Assembly: GCA_964448185.1 (NCBI GenBank)
Contig: CAYUVO010000002.1
Coordinates: 1-64,000, forward strand
DNA length: 64,000 nt
DNA from: OFTM382 sp964448185
Lineage (GTDB): Bacteria > Planctomycetota > Phycisphaerae > Phycisphaerales > UBA1924
Reading direction: 5' to 3'
Positions 50,247 to 59,200 of this stretch are shown piece by piece; the first letter of the stretch is position 1; each line of letters opens with the position of its first letter. The translations under genes and the position numbers were made by a program. A model generated the notes under the pieces. It searched no databases. It was not told the origin of the DNA and saw nothing but the letters and a program-made list of their open reading frames with translations.

Positions 50247-51014
50247 ATGATCCGTCTTGGAGTCAATATCGATCACGTTGCGACGATCCGTCAGGCCCGT
50301 TATCGGGACCAACAGGACGCTTTTTGCGAGCCCGATCCTGTTCGGGCAGCCCACGAGGCCGAGCTAGGCGGGGCGGACGGCATCACGGTGCATCTGCGTG
50401 AAGATCGTCGGCATATCGGTGATCGGGACGTTCGGCGGCTGCGAGAGATGGTGGCGGTCAAGCTCAATCTGGAGATGGCAGCGACGGACGAGATGGTGGC
50501 GATTGCTCGGAAGATCCGCCCGGACACGGTGATGCTGGTGCCCGAGGGCCGCAGTGAGGTGACGACCGAGGGCGGGCTGGATGTGGCTGGGCAGGGGGGT
50601 CGGCTTGCAGAGGTGGTTGGTGAGCTTCGCGGCGAGGGGATGCTGGTTTCGGCTTTTATTGATCCGTTGGCCGAACAGGTTGAGGCGGCTCTGAGCTGCG
50701 GCTTCGATATCTGCGAGGTTCATACGGGTGACTATGCCCGCGCATGGCAGTTGACAGGCGGCGACGAGCGGCGCGATGAGCTTGCAGAGGCTCTCGCACG
50801 GGTTCGGCGGGCAGGTGATCTGATCTGTTCTGGGGGGATGCGGTTCAATGCTGGCCACGGGCTCAACTATCACAACGTGGCACCGATTGCAGCGTTGGTG
50901 GGTATTGAGGAGCTTCACATCGGGCATTCGATTGTGAGCCGGGCGGTGTTTTCTGGGATGCGGGCAGCGGTCGCGGAGATGAAGCGGCTGATGGTTGAGG
51001 CGTGTCATCGGTGA
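50247..51014 (+). CDS. pdxJ: Pyridoxine 5'-phosphate synthase PdxJ
   Basis: A 255-residue TIM barrel. RLGVNIDHVATIRQARYRDQQD at the start, GADGITVHLREDRRHIGDRDV, VKLNLEMAAT, VPEGRSEVTTEGGLDV, SAFIDPLAEQVEAA, EVHTGDYA and NAGHGLNYHNV. It condenses 1-deoxyxylulose-5-phosphate with aminoacetone phosphate in the DXP-dependent vitamin B6 pathway. Length typical. 63 bases upstream of folC on the same strand. No pdxA in the window. Confidence 0.95.
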   Translation: MIRLGVNIDHVATIRQARYRDQQDAFCEPDPVRAAHEAELGGADGITVHLREDRRHIGDRDVRRLREMVAVKLNLEMAATDEMVAIARKIRPDTVMLVPEGRSEVTTEGGLDVAGQGGRLAEVVGELRGEGMLVSAFIDPLAEQVEAALSCGFDICEVHTGDYARAWQLTGGDERRDELAEALARVRRAGDLICSGGMRFNAGHGLNYHNVAPIAALVGIEELHIGHSIVSRAVFSGMRAAVAEMKRLMVEACHR

Positions 51015-51077
51015 GAAGATCCGGGCGTGAGGCAGAGAAGCGGTAGGAGTTGGCGGGGGGATGCACTAGACTGGCGT

Positions 51078-52580
51078 ATGGCGCAGCCGACGACAGATGA
51101 GAACGTGACCATCCCATCCATTGAAGAGAGTGTGGCTTTGGGCGCTCCCCAAGCCGAGGTTCTCAAGCCTCTGCGACCCAGACGGTTTGTAAGTTATCAA
51201 TCGGCGCTCAAGTTTCTCGATAGTCGTGTCAACATCGAGCGGGTGCGGCCGAGCAAGGTCAAGCCCGATTCGTTCAAGCTTGATCGGATGCACGCGGTGC
51301 TCGCAGCGATGGGCAAGCCGCACGAGGCGCCGCGATGGATCGTGCACGTCGCGGGGAGCAAGGGCAAGGGCTCGATCGTCGAGATGCTCGCTGCGTGTCT
51401 TGGTCCCAAGGGTTGCGGCTACACGGTGGGGGTGTACACGAGCCCGCATCTGATCGACGTTCGCGAACGGATCAGGATCGGTGATGAATGGATCACTGAG
51501 CAAGACTTTGTAAGCACGCTGGGTCATGTTGCTTCGGCTGCGAGCAGCATCGAGGGTGAGTTCGGTGCGGTGACGTACTTCGAGATGCTTACAGCGGTCG
51601 CGATGCGTTACTTCGCTGAGCGTGCGGTGGATGTTGCGGTCTTTGAGGTGGGGCTCGGCGGTCGGCTTGATGCGACCAATGTGGTCCAGCCGACGGTCGC
51701 TGCGATCGGTGCGATCCAGCTCGAACACGAGGAGATTCTTGGGGACACGATCGAGAAGATCGCTGCGGAGAAGGCGGGGATCATCAAGCCGGGCGTGGTG
51801 GTGTTGACGTTCAAGCAGGACGCGGCGGTGATCGAGACGTTCGAGGGCGTCGCCCAGCGGGTGGGTGCAGAGCTTCGAGTGCTCGGGCGCGACATGGATT
51901 ACAGCTCACGCTTTGAAGCAACGCCCGAACTTGGGCCTCATGCGAGGGTATGTTTTTCGAGCAAGCGTTCTTCGTTCGAGCATCTGCCCGTGCCGCTCAA
52001 GGGTGCGCACCAGTCGCTCAACTGCGGCCTGGCGCTTGCGATTCTCGACGAGCTGCGCGCGCACGGCTTAGAAACACCCGAGCGTCAGGTGGCGTTGGGT
52101 CTCGAGCACACCTCAAGTTCGGGCCGTCTTGAGATGATCTGGGAGGAGCCGAGGATCTTGATTGATGGTGCGCACACGCCCGAGAGTGTCGAGGCGACGA
52201 TCAAGGCGGTCGGTGCGCATATCCGTTTTGATTCGATGGTGGTGGTGTTCGGGTGTGCTGCGGACAAGCACATTGATGAGATGCTCAGGCGAGCTGCGAT
52301 TGGTGCGGACAAACTTATCTTGACGCGGTCGAGTGACAATCCTCGGGCTGCGGACGCTGAGGATCTGGCGCGTCGGCTCGCAGGGCTTGCGGGTGTTGGT
52401 TCGCGGATGGCTCAGGTGATCCCGAATGTCAAAGACGCGGTGAACACAGCGGTTCGCGCGGTGGGCAAGGACGACCTGGTGCTGGTGACGGGTTCGTTTT
52501 ATCTGGCGGGCGAGGTCAAACGGCTCTTGCAAGAAGCCCAGCAGCGACGAGCCGCCCAGCAGATCGAGGGCAAGGGGTAA
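51078..52580 (+). CDS. folC: Folylpolyglutamate synthase / dihydrofolate synthase FolC
   Basis: A 500-residue Mur ligase family enzyme, longer than the usual about 430 through an N-terminal extension. FLDSRVNIERVRP, then the ATP loop VHVAGSKGKGSIVEMLAAC, VGVYTSPHLIDVRERIRIG, FEVGLGGRLDATNVV, GAIQLEHEEILGDTIEKIAAEKAGI and GRLEMIWEEPRILIDGAHTPES. It adds glutamates to folates. The ATG at 51078 is the most upstream in-frame ATG before the conserved core. Followed 11 bases later by an unrelated exported-protein gene. Confidence 0.92.
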   Translation: MAQPTTDENVTIPSIEESVALGAPQAEVLKPLRPRRFVSYQSALKFLDSRVNIERVRPSKVKPDSFKLDRMHAVLAAMGKPHEAPRWIVHVAGSKGKGSIVEMLAACLGPKGCGYTVGVYTSPHLIDVRERIRIGDEWITEQDFVSTLGHVASAASSIEGEFGAVTYFEMLTAVAMRYFAERAVDVAVFEVGLGGRLDATNVVQPTVAAIGAIQLEHEEILGDTIEKIAAEKAGIIKPGVVVLTFKQDAAVIETFEGVAQRVGAELRVLGRDMDYSSRFEATPELGPHARVCFSSKRSSFEHLPVPLKGAHQSLNCGLALAILDELRAHGLETPERQVALGLEHTSSSGRLEMIWEEPRILIDGAHTPESVEATIKAVGAHIRFDSMVVVFGCAADKHIDEMLRRAAIGADKLILTRSSDNPRAADAEDLARRLAGLAGVGSRMAQVIPNVKDAVNTAVRAVGKDDLVLVTGSFYLAGEVKRLLQEAQQRRAAQQIEGKG

Positions 52581-52591
52581 GAGAGGTTCTC

Positions 52592-54223
52592 ATGACGAAG
52601 ATGTCTTGGATCGTCGGCGCAGCAGTCTTGCTCATGCCGAGGATGTGCCATGCGCAGGTGGTAGCGAGAGACACGGCCGAAGCATGGGCGGCCTACGAGC
52701 GTTCGGTGCTGGAGGCGCAGGGGATAGAACGTCTGGCACCCACCCCGTTTCCTATTCAACAGATGGCCCAGTATGTCGAGTGGGTTGATTCCTTTGGGAG
52801 TGAGGAACAAGACACATCGCGGAAGATGTACCTCGAACAGGACCCGCGTGTGGGCATGTTGGTTCACCAGCGTGCTGCAGAAAGAGCATACTTACAGGCG
52901 TACTCGTTGATTGCAGGCATCGGCTGGCTCTCGACATTGTACTCGCAAGAGCATGCCCAAGAACTCGAACGATTTCAATTACACAGCATCAGATCGCTGC
53001 CAATAGGTTCGCCTGGATACTTCGAGTTGTTCGATGCAGCACCAGGCGAACCCATAGATTCTGATTTGGCTATGAAATGGCAAGCCTCATTGCCAAAGAT
53101 GCAAGATAACTGGGTTTCATATTTGCATGATGCTGGATTTTGGGTATCGGTTGATGCATGGAGTCTTGAACCTGTCATGCTGTCTCCGGCGGGATATGGG
53201 CTGGAATCTGGCCGAGTCTTGCCCTCACGGCTCACCCGCGCACTGGCGATCCGGTTGCATAGAGGTCTTGTGAATAATGATCCCGCTGAGGTGCGTTCGA
53301 GCGTTGTTGCACTCAACACAATCGGGTGGTTTTCTCGCCTCTTTGCGAACAGCGTGGATATCACGTTTGCTTCGGGCGTGCCTCAGCAAATATACAACAT
53401 TCTCGCGGAGGAGATTGGGACTGGTTCATTGGACGCAGTAGCTTTAGTTGCGATGGACGAGGCTCTGGGGCGAGTGAGAACGAAACCCGTGACGCCATGG
53501 ATCATGCGGGGACATGCTCAGTTGCTGACAGATCTTGATGCTGTTCCGGATGTGATTCATCACGCGATAGAAGAGTTGGAAGCAGCAACCGATGAGGAGT
53601 ACGAGATTGAACAGAAAGAGTTGAATGATTCAGGATGGCGGCCAAGTAGCGAAAAATTCAACAGGGTGGGAGCTATCAAGCAACACCACGAAATGCTCGA
53701 CGAGTTGCTGGGGATGCGCGATGAAATTCTGACGTACACACAAGCACGGCTAGCGTTCTGGATCGCGTGGGAGGCTCACGAAGCCGGGGCTGTAGCTACG
53801 GCGCGTACGAAGATCGACCATTTTGAATCTCGTGAACCAAGCTTATGGTCGCCAAGGGCGAACGATTTGCGTTGGCTTATCAAAAACTCAACGGCAGGAA
53901 ATTCTATCGTGCGAAAGGCGGATCTGAATGTGCGAGCTGAGCTGGCATCGTGCCGGGTACTGATTGCTGCTGAGCGTGCATTGCTCAAGTGGGGGCGGTG
54001 GCCCGAGGATCTCGCGGAGATCACGCCACGGTTGCTCAAGGAAGTGCCGATAGATCCTTGGAGTGCGAGCGGCGAGCCTTTGCAGTATCGCCGTGAGAAC
54101 GACGGCTTCGTGCTGTGGTCGATCGGTCCCGACGGCATCGACAACAGCGGCAAGGTAGATTCCGACAATGCCACGAGCCCGGGCGAGGGGTTTGATCTGG
54201 TGCTCTGGCCCCAAGCGGATTGA
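52592..54223 (+). CDS. Exported hypothetical protein with pseudopilin-like C-terminal motif
   Basis: A 543-residue protein, with a signal peptide (MTKMSWIVGAAVLLMPRMCHAQ). Most of it is helical with no recognised family. The last about 70 residues (RWPEDLAEITPRLLKEVPIDPWSASGEPLQYRR, NDGFVLWSIGPDGIDNSGKVD) match the 'P.DP.....L.Y......LWS.GPDG.D..G' ending shared by many planctomycete and verrucomicrobial exported proteins. The middle (about 52880-53900) is visibly less GC-rich than neighbouring genes. GAGAGG lies 7 bases before the ATG and folC ends 11 bases upstream. Confidence 0.7.
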   Translation: MTKMSWIVGAAVLLMPRMCHAQVVARDTAEAWAAYERSVLEAQGIERLAPTPFPIQQMAQYVEWVDSFGSEEQDTSRKMYLEQDPRVGMLVHQRAAERAYLQAYSLIAGIGWLSTLYSQEHAQELERFQLHSIRSLPIGSPGYFELFDAAPGEPIDSDLAMKWQASLPKMQDNWVSYLHDAGFWVSVDAWSLEPVMLSPAGYGLESGRVLPSRLTRALAIRLHRGLVNNDPAEVRSSVVALNTIGWFSRLFANSVDITFASGVPQQIYNILAEEIGTGSLDAVALVAMDEALGRVRTKPVTPWIMRGHAQLLTDLDAVPDVIHHAIEELEAATDEEYEIEQKELNDSGWRPSSEKFNRVGAIKQHHEMLDELLGMRDEILTYTQARLAFWIAWEAHEAGAVATARTKIDHFESREPSLWSPRANDLRWLIKNSTAGNSIVRKADLNVRAELASCRVLIAAERALLKWGRWPEDLAEITPRLLKEVPIDPWSASGEPLQYRRENDGFVLWSIGPDGIDNSGKVDSDNATSPGEGFDLVLWPQAD

Positions 54224-54242
54224 GCAAGGTTGGCAGGGCGTT

Positions 54243-54320
54243 GTGCCACTGACGCCCGTCTTCGGGGTCAGTGCAAAGATGGACTCCCCCACACTGACCC
54301 ACTACGCGGGTCAGTGGCAC
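54243..54320. repeat. REP-like hairpin pair, family A (copies 2 and 3)
   Basis: Two stem-loops in head-to-head order: 54247-54273 (CACTGAC, bulge, CCCG / CGGG, GTCAGTG) and 54292-54316 (perfect 9-base CACTGACCC / GGGTCAGTG). The outer edges GTGCCACTGAC (54243-54253) and GTCAGTGGCAC (54310-54320) are exact reverse complements. The first hairpin equals 20418-20450 apart from the bulged base. Located between two genes, 37 bases before leuS. Confidence 0.75.
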
Positions 54321-54357
54321 ACCAGATGCTGAGACTGGCACCCTACACTCGCTGACT

Positions 54358-57300
54358 ATGCCATCGCAGACTCCAAGCTCGCACCAGGCCGACCCGATCA
54401 ACGACTATCCCCACCGCTACACCGCAGCTCTCGCTGAACGCATCGAAACGGCGTGGCAGGCCGCGTGGGCAGAGCAAGGCGTCCACCATCAGCCCAATCC
54501 GGGCGAGGACGGTTTCGACGCTTCCAAGCCTAAGTTTTTCGTGCTCGACATGTTTCCGTATCCGTCGGGGGCCGGGCTCCACGTGGGGCACCCCGAGGGG
54601 TACACGGCGACGGATATTCTGGGGCGGTACAAGGTGATGCGTGGGTTCAACGTGTTGCACCCGATGGGGTGGGATGCGTTCGGGCTGCCCGCTGAGCAGT
54701 ACGCGATTGCGACGGGTGTGCATCCGGCGGTGACGACGCGCGAGTGCATCGACAACTTCCGGCGGCAGTTGCAGCGGTTCGGGTTCGGGCTCGACTGGTC
54801 GCGTGAAGTGGGCACGATCGACGAGGACTATTACCGCTGGACGCAGTGGATTTTTTTGCAGTTGTATTCGTCGCGGTTCGATCCCTCGGATCGGGTTGCC
54901 AAACCCATCGCCGAACTTGAGGCTGCGTTTGTTGCGGGAACCAAGCCCGTGCGGTTCAACCCCGATGCAGCCGAGATCGCAGCGGAGCGCAGGCGAGAGA
55001 AGCTCGGCGCGTGGGATTCGCTCGATGTTGCGACCCGCCACGCGGTGCTCGCGTCGTATCGGCTTGCGTATCTGGGCACGCAAACGGTCAACTGGTGCCC
55101 GAAGCTCGGGACCGCATTGGCGAACGAAGAAGTGATCAACGGTAGGAGCGAGCGCGGCGGGCACCCGGTGAGTCGCAAGCCGTTGAAGCAATGGATGCTG
55201 CGGATCACAGCGTATGGGGATCGGCTGCTCGAAGGCCTCGCGGGCGTCGATTGGCCCGAATCAACGCGGATTCAGCAGGCCGAGTGGATCGGGCGGAGTG
55301 AGGGCGCCGAGGCTCGCTTTGCTTTGATTGATGCTCCCGAGGGTTGCCCGAGTTATCTTGAAATTTACACGACGCGGCCCGACACGATGTTCGGCGCGAC
55401 GTACATGGTGGTGGCGCCCGAGCACCCGTTGATTGATGCGGTATTGGCGCAGCCGCCAGCTACGACCGACGCAAAGGCGCTGCGGGCCTATGTTGAATCT
55501 GCGCGCAACCGAACCGACGTTGAGCGGCAGGAGAACAAAGAGAAAACAGGCGAGTTCACCGGGCTCGAAGCGATCAACCCGATGACGGGCAAGCCGATCC
55601 CGGTGTGGACGAGTGACTATGTGCTCATGGGCTACGGCACGGGTGCGATCATGGCGGTCCCGGCGCACGATCAACGAGACTTCGAGTTTGCCAAAGCGTT
55701 CGGGCTGGACATCGTGGACGTGGTGTACCCGCGTGTGTTCGCTGCGCTGGCGTACTTTGCTCAGCACGCGGACGCCGACGATCATGAACACCCGCGATGG
55801 GTGATGGTGCTCGCGGACTTTCTGGGCGTGGTGACGAGCGGCGATGTGGAGCCCGACGGGTTTGCTGACGCGCTCGAGCGTGTGCGTCATAGACGAGTTG
55901 AAACGGAATCAGGCTCAGAGAGCGTTCCCGCGCATCCAGAGAAGAGCGGCAAAACCCCTGTAGAACGGCGGGGTGCTGCGCAGGTAATCTGGATCGAGAC
56001 GATCGAAGAGCTCGGCTTTACCACGCTCGCAGCATTGCGTGAACGCTTTGCTGACGGCGGGTATTACTCGCATAGCGGCGAGGCGTTCTCGGGCAAGGGT
56101 CACGCGGCGAACTCGGCGTCGAGTGTGCTCGACATTAATGACATGGCGAGCGACGAAGCCAAGCTCGCGGTGATTGATGCGTTGGCTGAGCGTTCGCTTG
56201 GTGGAAAGAAGATTAACTATCGGCTGCGGGATTGGCTGTTCAGTCGTCAGCGGTATTGGGGCGAGCCGTTCCCGATTGTGTTCGATGAGCAGGGGTTGCA
56301 TTACGCGGTGGGCGAGCGGACGCTGCCGGTGACGCTGCCCGAGATGGCGGACTATCAACCGGTCGAGAGCGACGAGCCCAAGCCGTTGCTTGCCAAGGCG
56401 ACGCAGTGGGTAACGACGACCGCGGGCGAGGCGGGTGTTGAGAGCATGCCCGCGAGTGCTCCGATGACGCGCGAGACCAACACGATGCCCGGCTGGGCGG
56501 GAAGTTGCTGGTATTTTTTGCGGTATTGCGATCCGCGGAACGCTGAGCGATTGATCGGTGAAGAGGCCGAGGCGTACTGGATGGGCGAGGGCGGCGTGGA
56601 CTTGTACATCGGCGGCGCCGAGCACGCGGTGTTGCACCTGCTCTATGCGCGGTTCTGGCATCAGGTGCTATTTGATCTGGGGCATGTCAAGAGCCCGGAA
56701 CCTTTCCGCAAGCTGTTCCATCAGGGGATGATTCTCAGTCATGCGTATCAGCGCGACGACAAGAGCCTGGTGCCGGTGGATGAAGTTGAAGAGCGGCAAG
56801 GCGGGACGTTCATCGAGACCGCGACGGGTCAAGAGGTCGCTCGCACCGTTGCCAAGATGAGCAAAAGCCTCAAGAACGTGGTCAATCCCGATGACATCAT
56901 CGCGGAGTACGGCGCGGACACGTTTCGGCTCTACGAGATGTACATGGGCCCGCTCGAAGCGGCTGCCCCTTGGAACACCGACGACATCATCGGGCTGTAC
57001 CGGTTCTTGCAGCGAGCGTGGCGGCTGGTGGTCGATGAACAAACGGGCGAGTTGAAGCTGCGTGACGAGCCTGATGCCGAGGTCGAGAAGAAGCTGCATC
57101 GCACGATTCAGCGCGTCGGGGATGATATCGATCGGTTGTCGTTTAATACTGCGATCGCGGGGCTCATCGAGCTGGTCAACGCGGCGACCTCGGCCAAAGG
57201 GCTTACGCGAGATCAGACGGATCGGTTTGTGCGCACGCTGGCGCCGTTCTGTCCGCACGCGGCTGCGGAGCTCTGGCACAAGCTCGGTCACGAGACGCCC

Positions 57301-57549
57301 GTTGCTCATTCGCTGTGGCCCAAGGTAGACCCGGCGATGCTGCGCGATGATGAAGTCGAAGTCCCCGTGCAGATCATGGGCAAGGTCAGGTGCAAGATCA
57401 TGGTCGATGCGAACTTGGACGCCAAGGAGCTCGAAGCGATCGCGATGGCCGATGAGAAGGTGCGCAAGCTGCTCGAAGGCAAGACGGTGCGCAAGGTCGT
57501 TGCGGTGCCGGGCCGGATGGTGAACATCGTGGCGACGCCCAACAAGTAA
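54358..57549 (+). CDS. leuS: Leucine--tRNA ligase LeuRS
   Basis: A 1063-residue class I synthetase. The HIGH signature is HVGHPEGYTATDILGRYK, the tRNA-synthetase core has MGWDAFGLPAEQYAI, the editing region carries TTRPDTMFGATYMVVAPEHP and GTGAIMAVPAHDQRDFEFA, and KMSKSLKNVVNPDDII is the KMSKS loop. It is about 190 residues longer than typical bacterial LeuRS. The extra length is mainly at about 457-570 (after VVYPRVF, before YYSHSGEAFSGKG) and near 195-245. The zinc-type cysteines often seen after NEEVING are missing. Bacterial type with the editing domain before the KMSKS half. Confidence 0.95.
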   Translation: MPSQTPSSHQADPINDYPHRYTAALAERIETAWQAAWAEQGVHHQPNPGEDGFDASKPKFFVLDMFPYPSGAGLHVGHPEGYTATDILGRYKVMRGFNVLHPMGWDAFGLPAEQYAIATGVHPAVTTRECIDNFRRQLQRFGFGLDWSREVGTIDEDYYRWTQWIFLQLYSSRFDPSDRVAKPIAELEAAFVAGTKPVRFNPDAAEIAAERRREKLGAWDSLDVATRHAVLASYRLAYLGTQTVNWCPKLGTALANEEVINGRSERGGHPVSRKPLKQWMLRITAYGDRLLEGLAGVDWPESTRIQQAEWIGRSEGAEARFALIDAPEGCPSYLEIYTTRPDTMFGATYMVVAPEHPLIDAVLAQPPATTDAKALRAYVESARNRTDVERQENKEKTGEFTGLEAINPMTGKPIPVWTSDYVLMGYGTGAIMAVPAHDQRDFEFAKAFGLDIVDVVYPRVFAALAYFAQHADADDHEHPRWVMVLADFLGVVTSGDVEPDGFADALERVRHRRVETESGSESVPAHPEKSGKTPVERRGAAQVIWIETIEELGFTTLAALRERFADGGYYSHSGEAFSGKGHAANSASSVLDINDMASDEAKLAVIDALAERSLGGKKINYRLRDWLFSRQRYWGEPFPIVFDEQGLHYAVGERTLPVTLPEMADYQPVESDEPKPLLAKATQWVTTTAGEAGVESMPASAPMTRETNTMPGWAGSCWYFLRYCDPRNAERLIGEEAEAYWMGEGGVDLYIGGAEHAVLHLLYARFWHQVLFDLGHVKSPEPFRKLFHQGMILSHAYQRDDKSLVPVDEVEERQGGTFIETATGQEVARTVAKMSKSLKNVVNPDDIIAEYGADTFRLYEMYMGPLEAAAPWNTDDIIGLYRFLQRAWRLVVDEQTGELKLRDEPDAEVEKKLHRTIQRVGDDIDRLSFNTAIAGLIELVNAATSAKGLTRDQTDRFVRTLAPFCPHAAAELWHKLGHETPVAHSLWPKVDPAMLRDDEVEVPVQIMGKVRCKIMVDANLDAKELEAIAMADEKVRKLLEGKTVRKVVAVPGRMVNIVATPNK

Positions 57550-57602
57550 CGCGACACTACAACCACTCCCTTGCGGTCGTGGTTCGTTCTGAGTGGCAGG
57601 CG

Positions 57603-58580
57603 TTATTCGTCGAACGTGATCGGGAGCCGGGCACGCGGGACAGCCCACGTGGCGCGGTGCTGCCACCACAGGATCTGCTCGGGCGCGACCTTGAGAGGTT
57701 CGGGTTCAAACTCTTCGAGCGAGATGGTCATGCCCGATTCGCGCAAGGCGAAAGTCAGCGAGGTCCAAGCCGACGGCACTGGATCGACCATGCAGAAGAT
57801 CGGGCCGGCGGTTTCGAGTCCCTCGAAGTGCCACGGCGCGTCGGTCGTATTGAGCGATGCCAGCGAGACGCGGGCCTGGTCGGCGCTGACACCCGCGAGA
57901 TGAAAGCGAGCCTTGCCAGCCTTGGCGAGTCGGATCGCGATGACGGGCTGATCGATCAGCGGGGGGACATCGGTCGCAACCGGTAATGCAATATCAGTCT
58001 GGTCAGCCAATGCGATCTTCGTGTTTGCGTCGGGCTGAGTAACAAGATCGTCGATTGGTGCGGGATCGAGCACAGCATCATTCTGCGAGTTGCTGGCGAC
58101 ACGCGAACCGCCCGGTGCGAGCCCGGGCAGCGAGGCCATGAACTGCTGGGCGAATAACACGATTCCGGTGACCACGACGAGCGCAGCTGCTGATGCAAAG
58201 ACCATCGCGGGGATGCGCCATGTTCTTTGTTGGCGGACGACGACGCTCGGGGAGTGTCGCAACTCGGCGGCGTTGCCGTGGGCTTCTTGTTCGAGCAGGA
58301 TCTCGCGTTCGAGGATGGGTTCGAGCCTGCTGAACATGTCGGCGGGGCACATCTCATCGCCCAAGGATTGCAGGACGGCTCGGTCGTGCTCGATCTGTGC
58401 GAGCGTGTCATTGAGCACGCGGTCGCGGGCGAGGATGGTGCGGGCTGATTCGGCCTTGTCCTCGGCGAGGTGCCCCTCGATGAGGTCGCAGAGCATCGCC
58501 TCGTTGAGCAGCCCTTTGCGCGCACCGGGATCGCTCGAATGGTGTGACTCGTGCGGGTTGTGGTTCGGTGTGGGAGTCAT
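57603..58580 (-). CDS. Probable anti-sigma factor (membrane-bound)
   Basis: A 325-residue protein. The N-terminal about 110 residues are cytoplasmic and helical (GLLNEAMLCDLIEGHLAEDK..., RDRVLNDTLAQIEHDRAVLQSLGDEM), resembling planctomycete anti-sigma N-domains without the HxxxCxxC zinc motif. A single transmembrane segment (about 125-146) follows and the rest is periplasmic with a beta-rich ending. It begins 8 bases after the stop of the ECF sigma gene, which is the main evidence for its role. No protease site or ligand is visible. Confidence 0.65.
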   Translation of the reverse strand: MTPTPNHNPHESHHSSDPGARKGLLNEAMLCDLIEGHLAEDKAESARTILARDRVLNDTLAQIEHDRAVLQSLGDEMCPADMFSRLEPILEREILLEQEAHGNAAELRHSPSVVVRQQRTWRIPAMVFASAAALVVVTGIVLFAQQFMASLPGLAPGGSRVASNSQNDAVLDPAPIDDLVTQPDANTKIALADQTDIALPVATDVPPLIDQPVIAIRLAKAGKARFHLAGVSADQARVSLASLNTTDAPWHFEGLETAGPIFCMVDPVPSAWTSLTFALRESGMTISLEEFEPEPLKVAPEQILWWQHRATWAVPRARLPITFDE

Positions 58581-58588
58581 AGTTTGGG

Positions 58589-59200
58589 TCAGGAGTGGTC
58601 TTGTTGAGAGGGCGGGGACAGGTCGGAGAGCTCTTTCCGCAGAGCGGCACGGGCTCGGAACAGCCGGCTGCGAACGGTCCCCGGAGCGACCCGCAGCACA
58701 GAAGCGATCTGCGCGTAGTCCAATCCTCGGACGTCACGCAGCACAAGGATCGCCCGCTGGTCGTCGGTGACTCGGGCTAAACCCTCGATGAGCCGACTGC
58801 GGGTGTCCTGATGTTCGACGCTGTGAGAGGCGGGAAGTTCCCGAGATTCTGCATAGGCGAGGGGGCTTTTCGGACCTTCGCCCTCGCTGCTGCCCTGTCC
58901 CTGTGCCCGGTTGCGGTGGCGGAGGGTTCGCAACTCCGAAAGGCATGTATTGGTCGCGATGCGGTAGAGCCACGTGCTCAGCAGCGACCGCTGATCGAAC
59001 CCCCGCAAACCCGAAATGGCCTTGATGAAGGTTTCCTGCGTCATGTCGGCAGCCTGCTCGTGCTCGCCCATCATGCGCAAACAAAGCGTGAACACCCGGT
59101 CCTGGTGTCGGCTCACGATGCCTTCCCAAGCTCTGGGATCGCCGGTGCGGGCTCTTGCGATCAGAGCCCAGTCGTCGCTAGCGGAGTGGTAATCGGGCAC
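58589..59200 (-). CDS. ECF-type RNA polymerase sigma factor
   Basis: A 203-residue sigma-70 family protein starting at GTG. Region 2 shows RHQDRVFTLCLRMMGEHEQAADMTQETFIKAISGLRGFD and STWLYRIATNTCLSELR. Region 4 shows DDQRAILVLRDVRGLDYAQIASVLRVAPGTVRSRLFRARAALR. A 30-residue acidic linker (SSEGEGPKSP..) lies between them. It starts within the last 23 bases of the upstream zinc-ribbon membrane gene and precedes the anti-sigma gene by 8 bases. Target promoters are unknown. Confidence 0.9.
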   Translation of the reverse strand: MPDYHSASDDWALIARARTGDPRAWEGIVSRHQDRVFTLCLRMMGEHEQAADMTQETFIKAISGLRGFDQRSLLSTWLYRIATNTCLSELRTLRHRNRAQGQGSSEGEGPKSPLAYAESRELPASHSVEHQDTRSRLIEGLARVTDDQRAILVLRDVRGLDYAQIASVLRVAPGTVRSRLFRARAALRKELSDLSPPSQQDHS

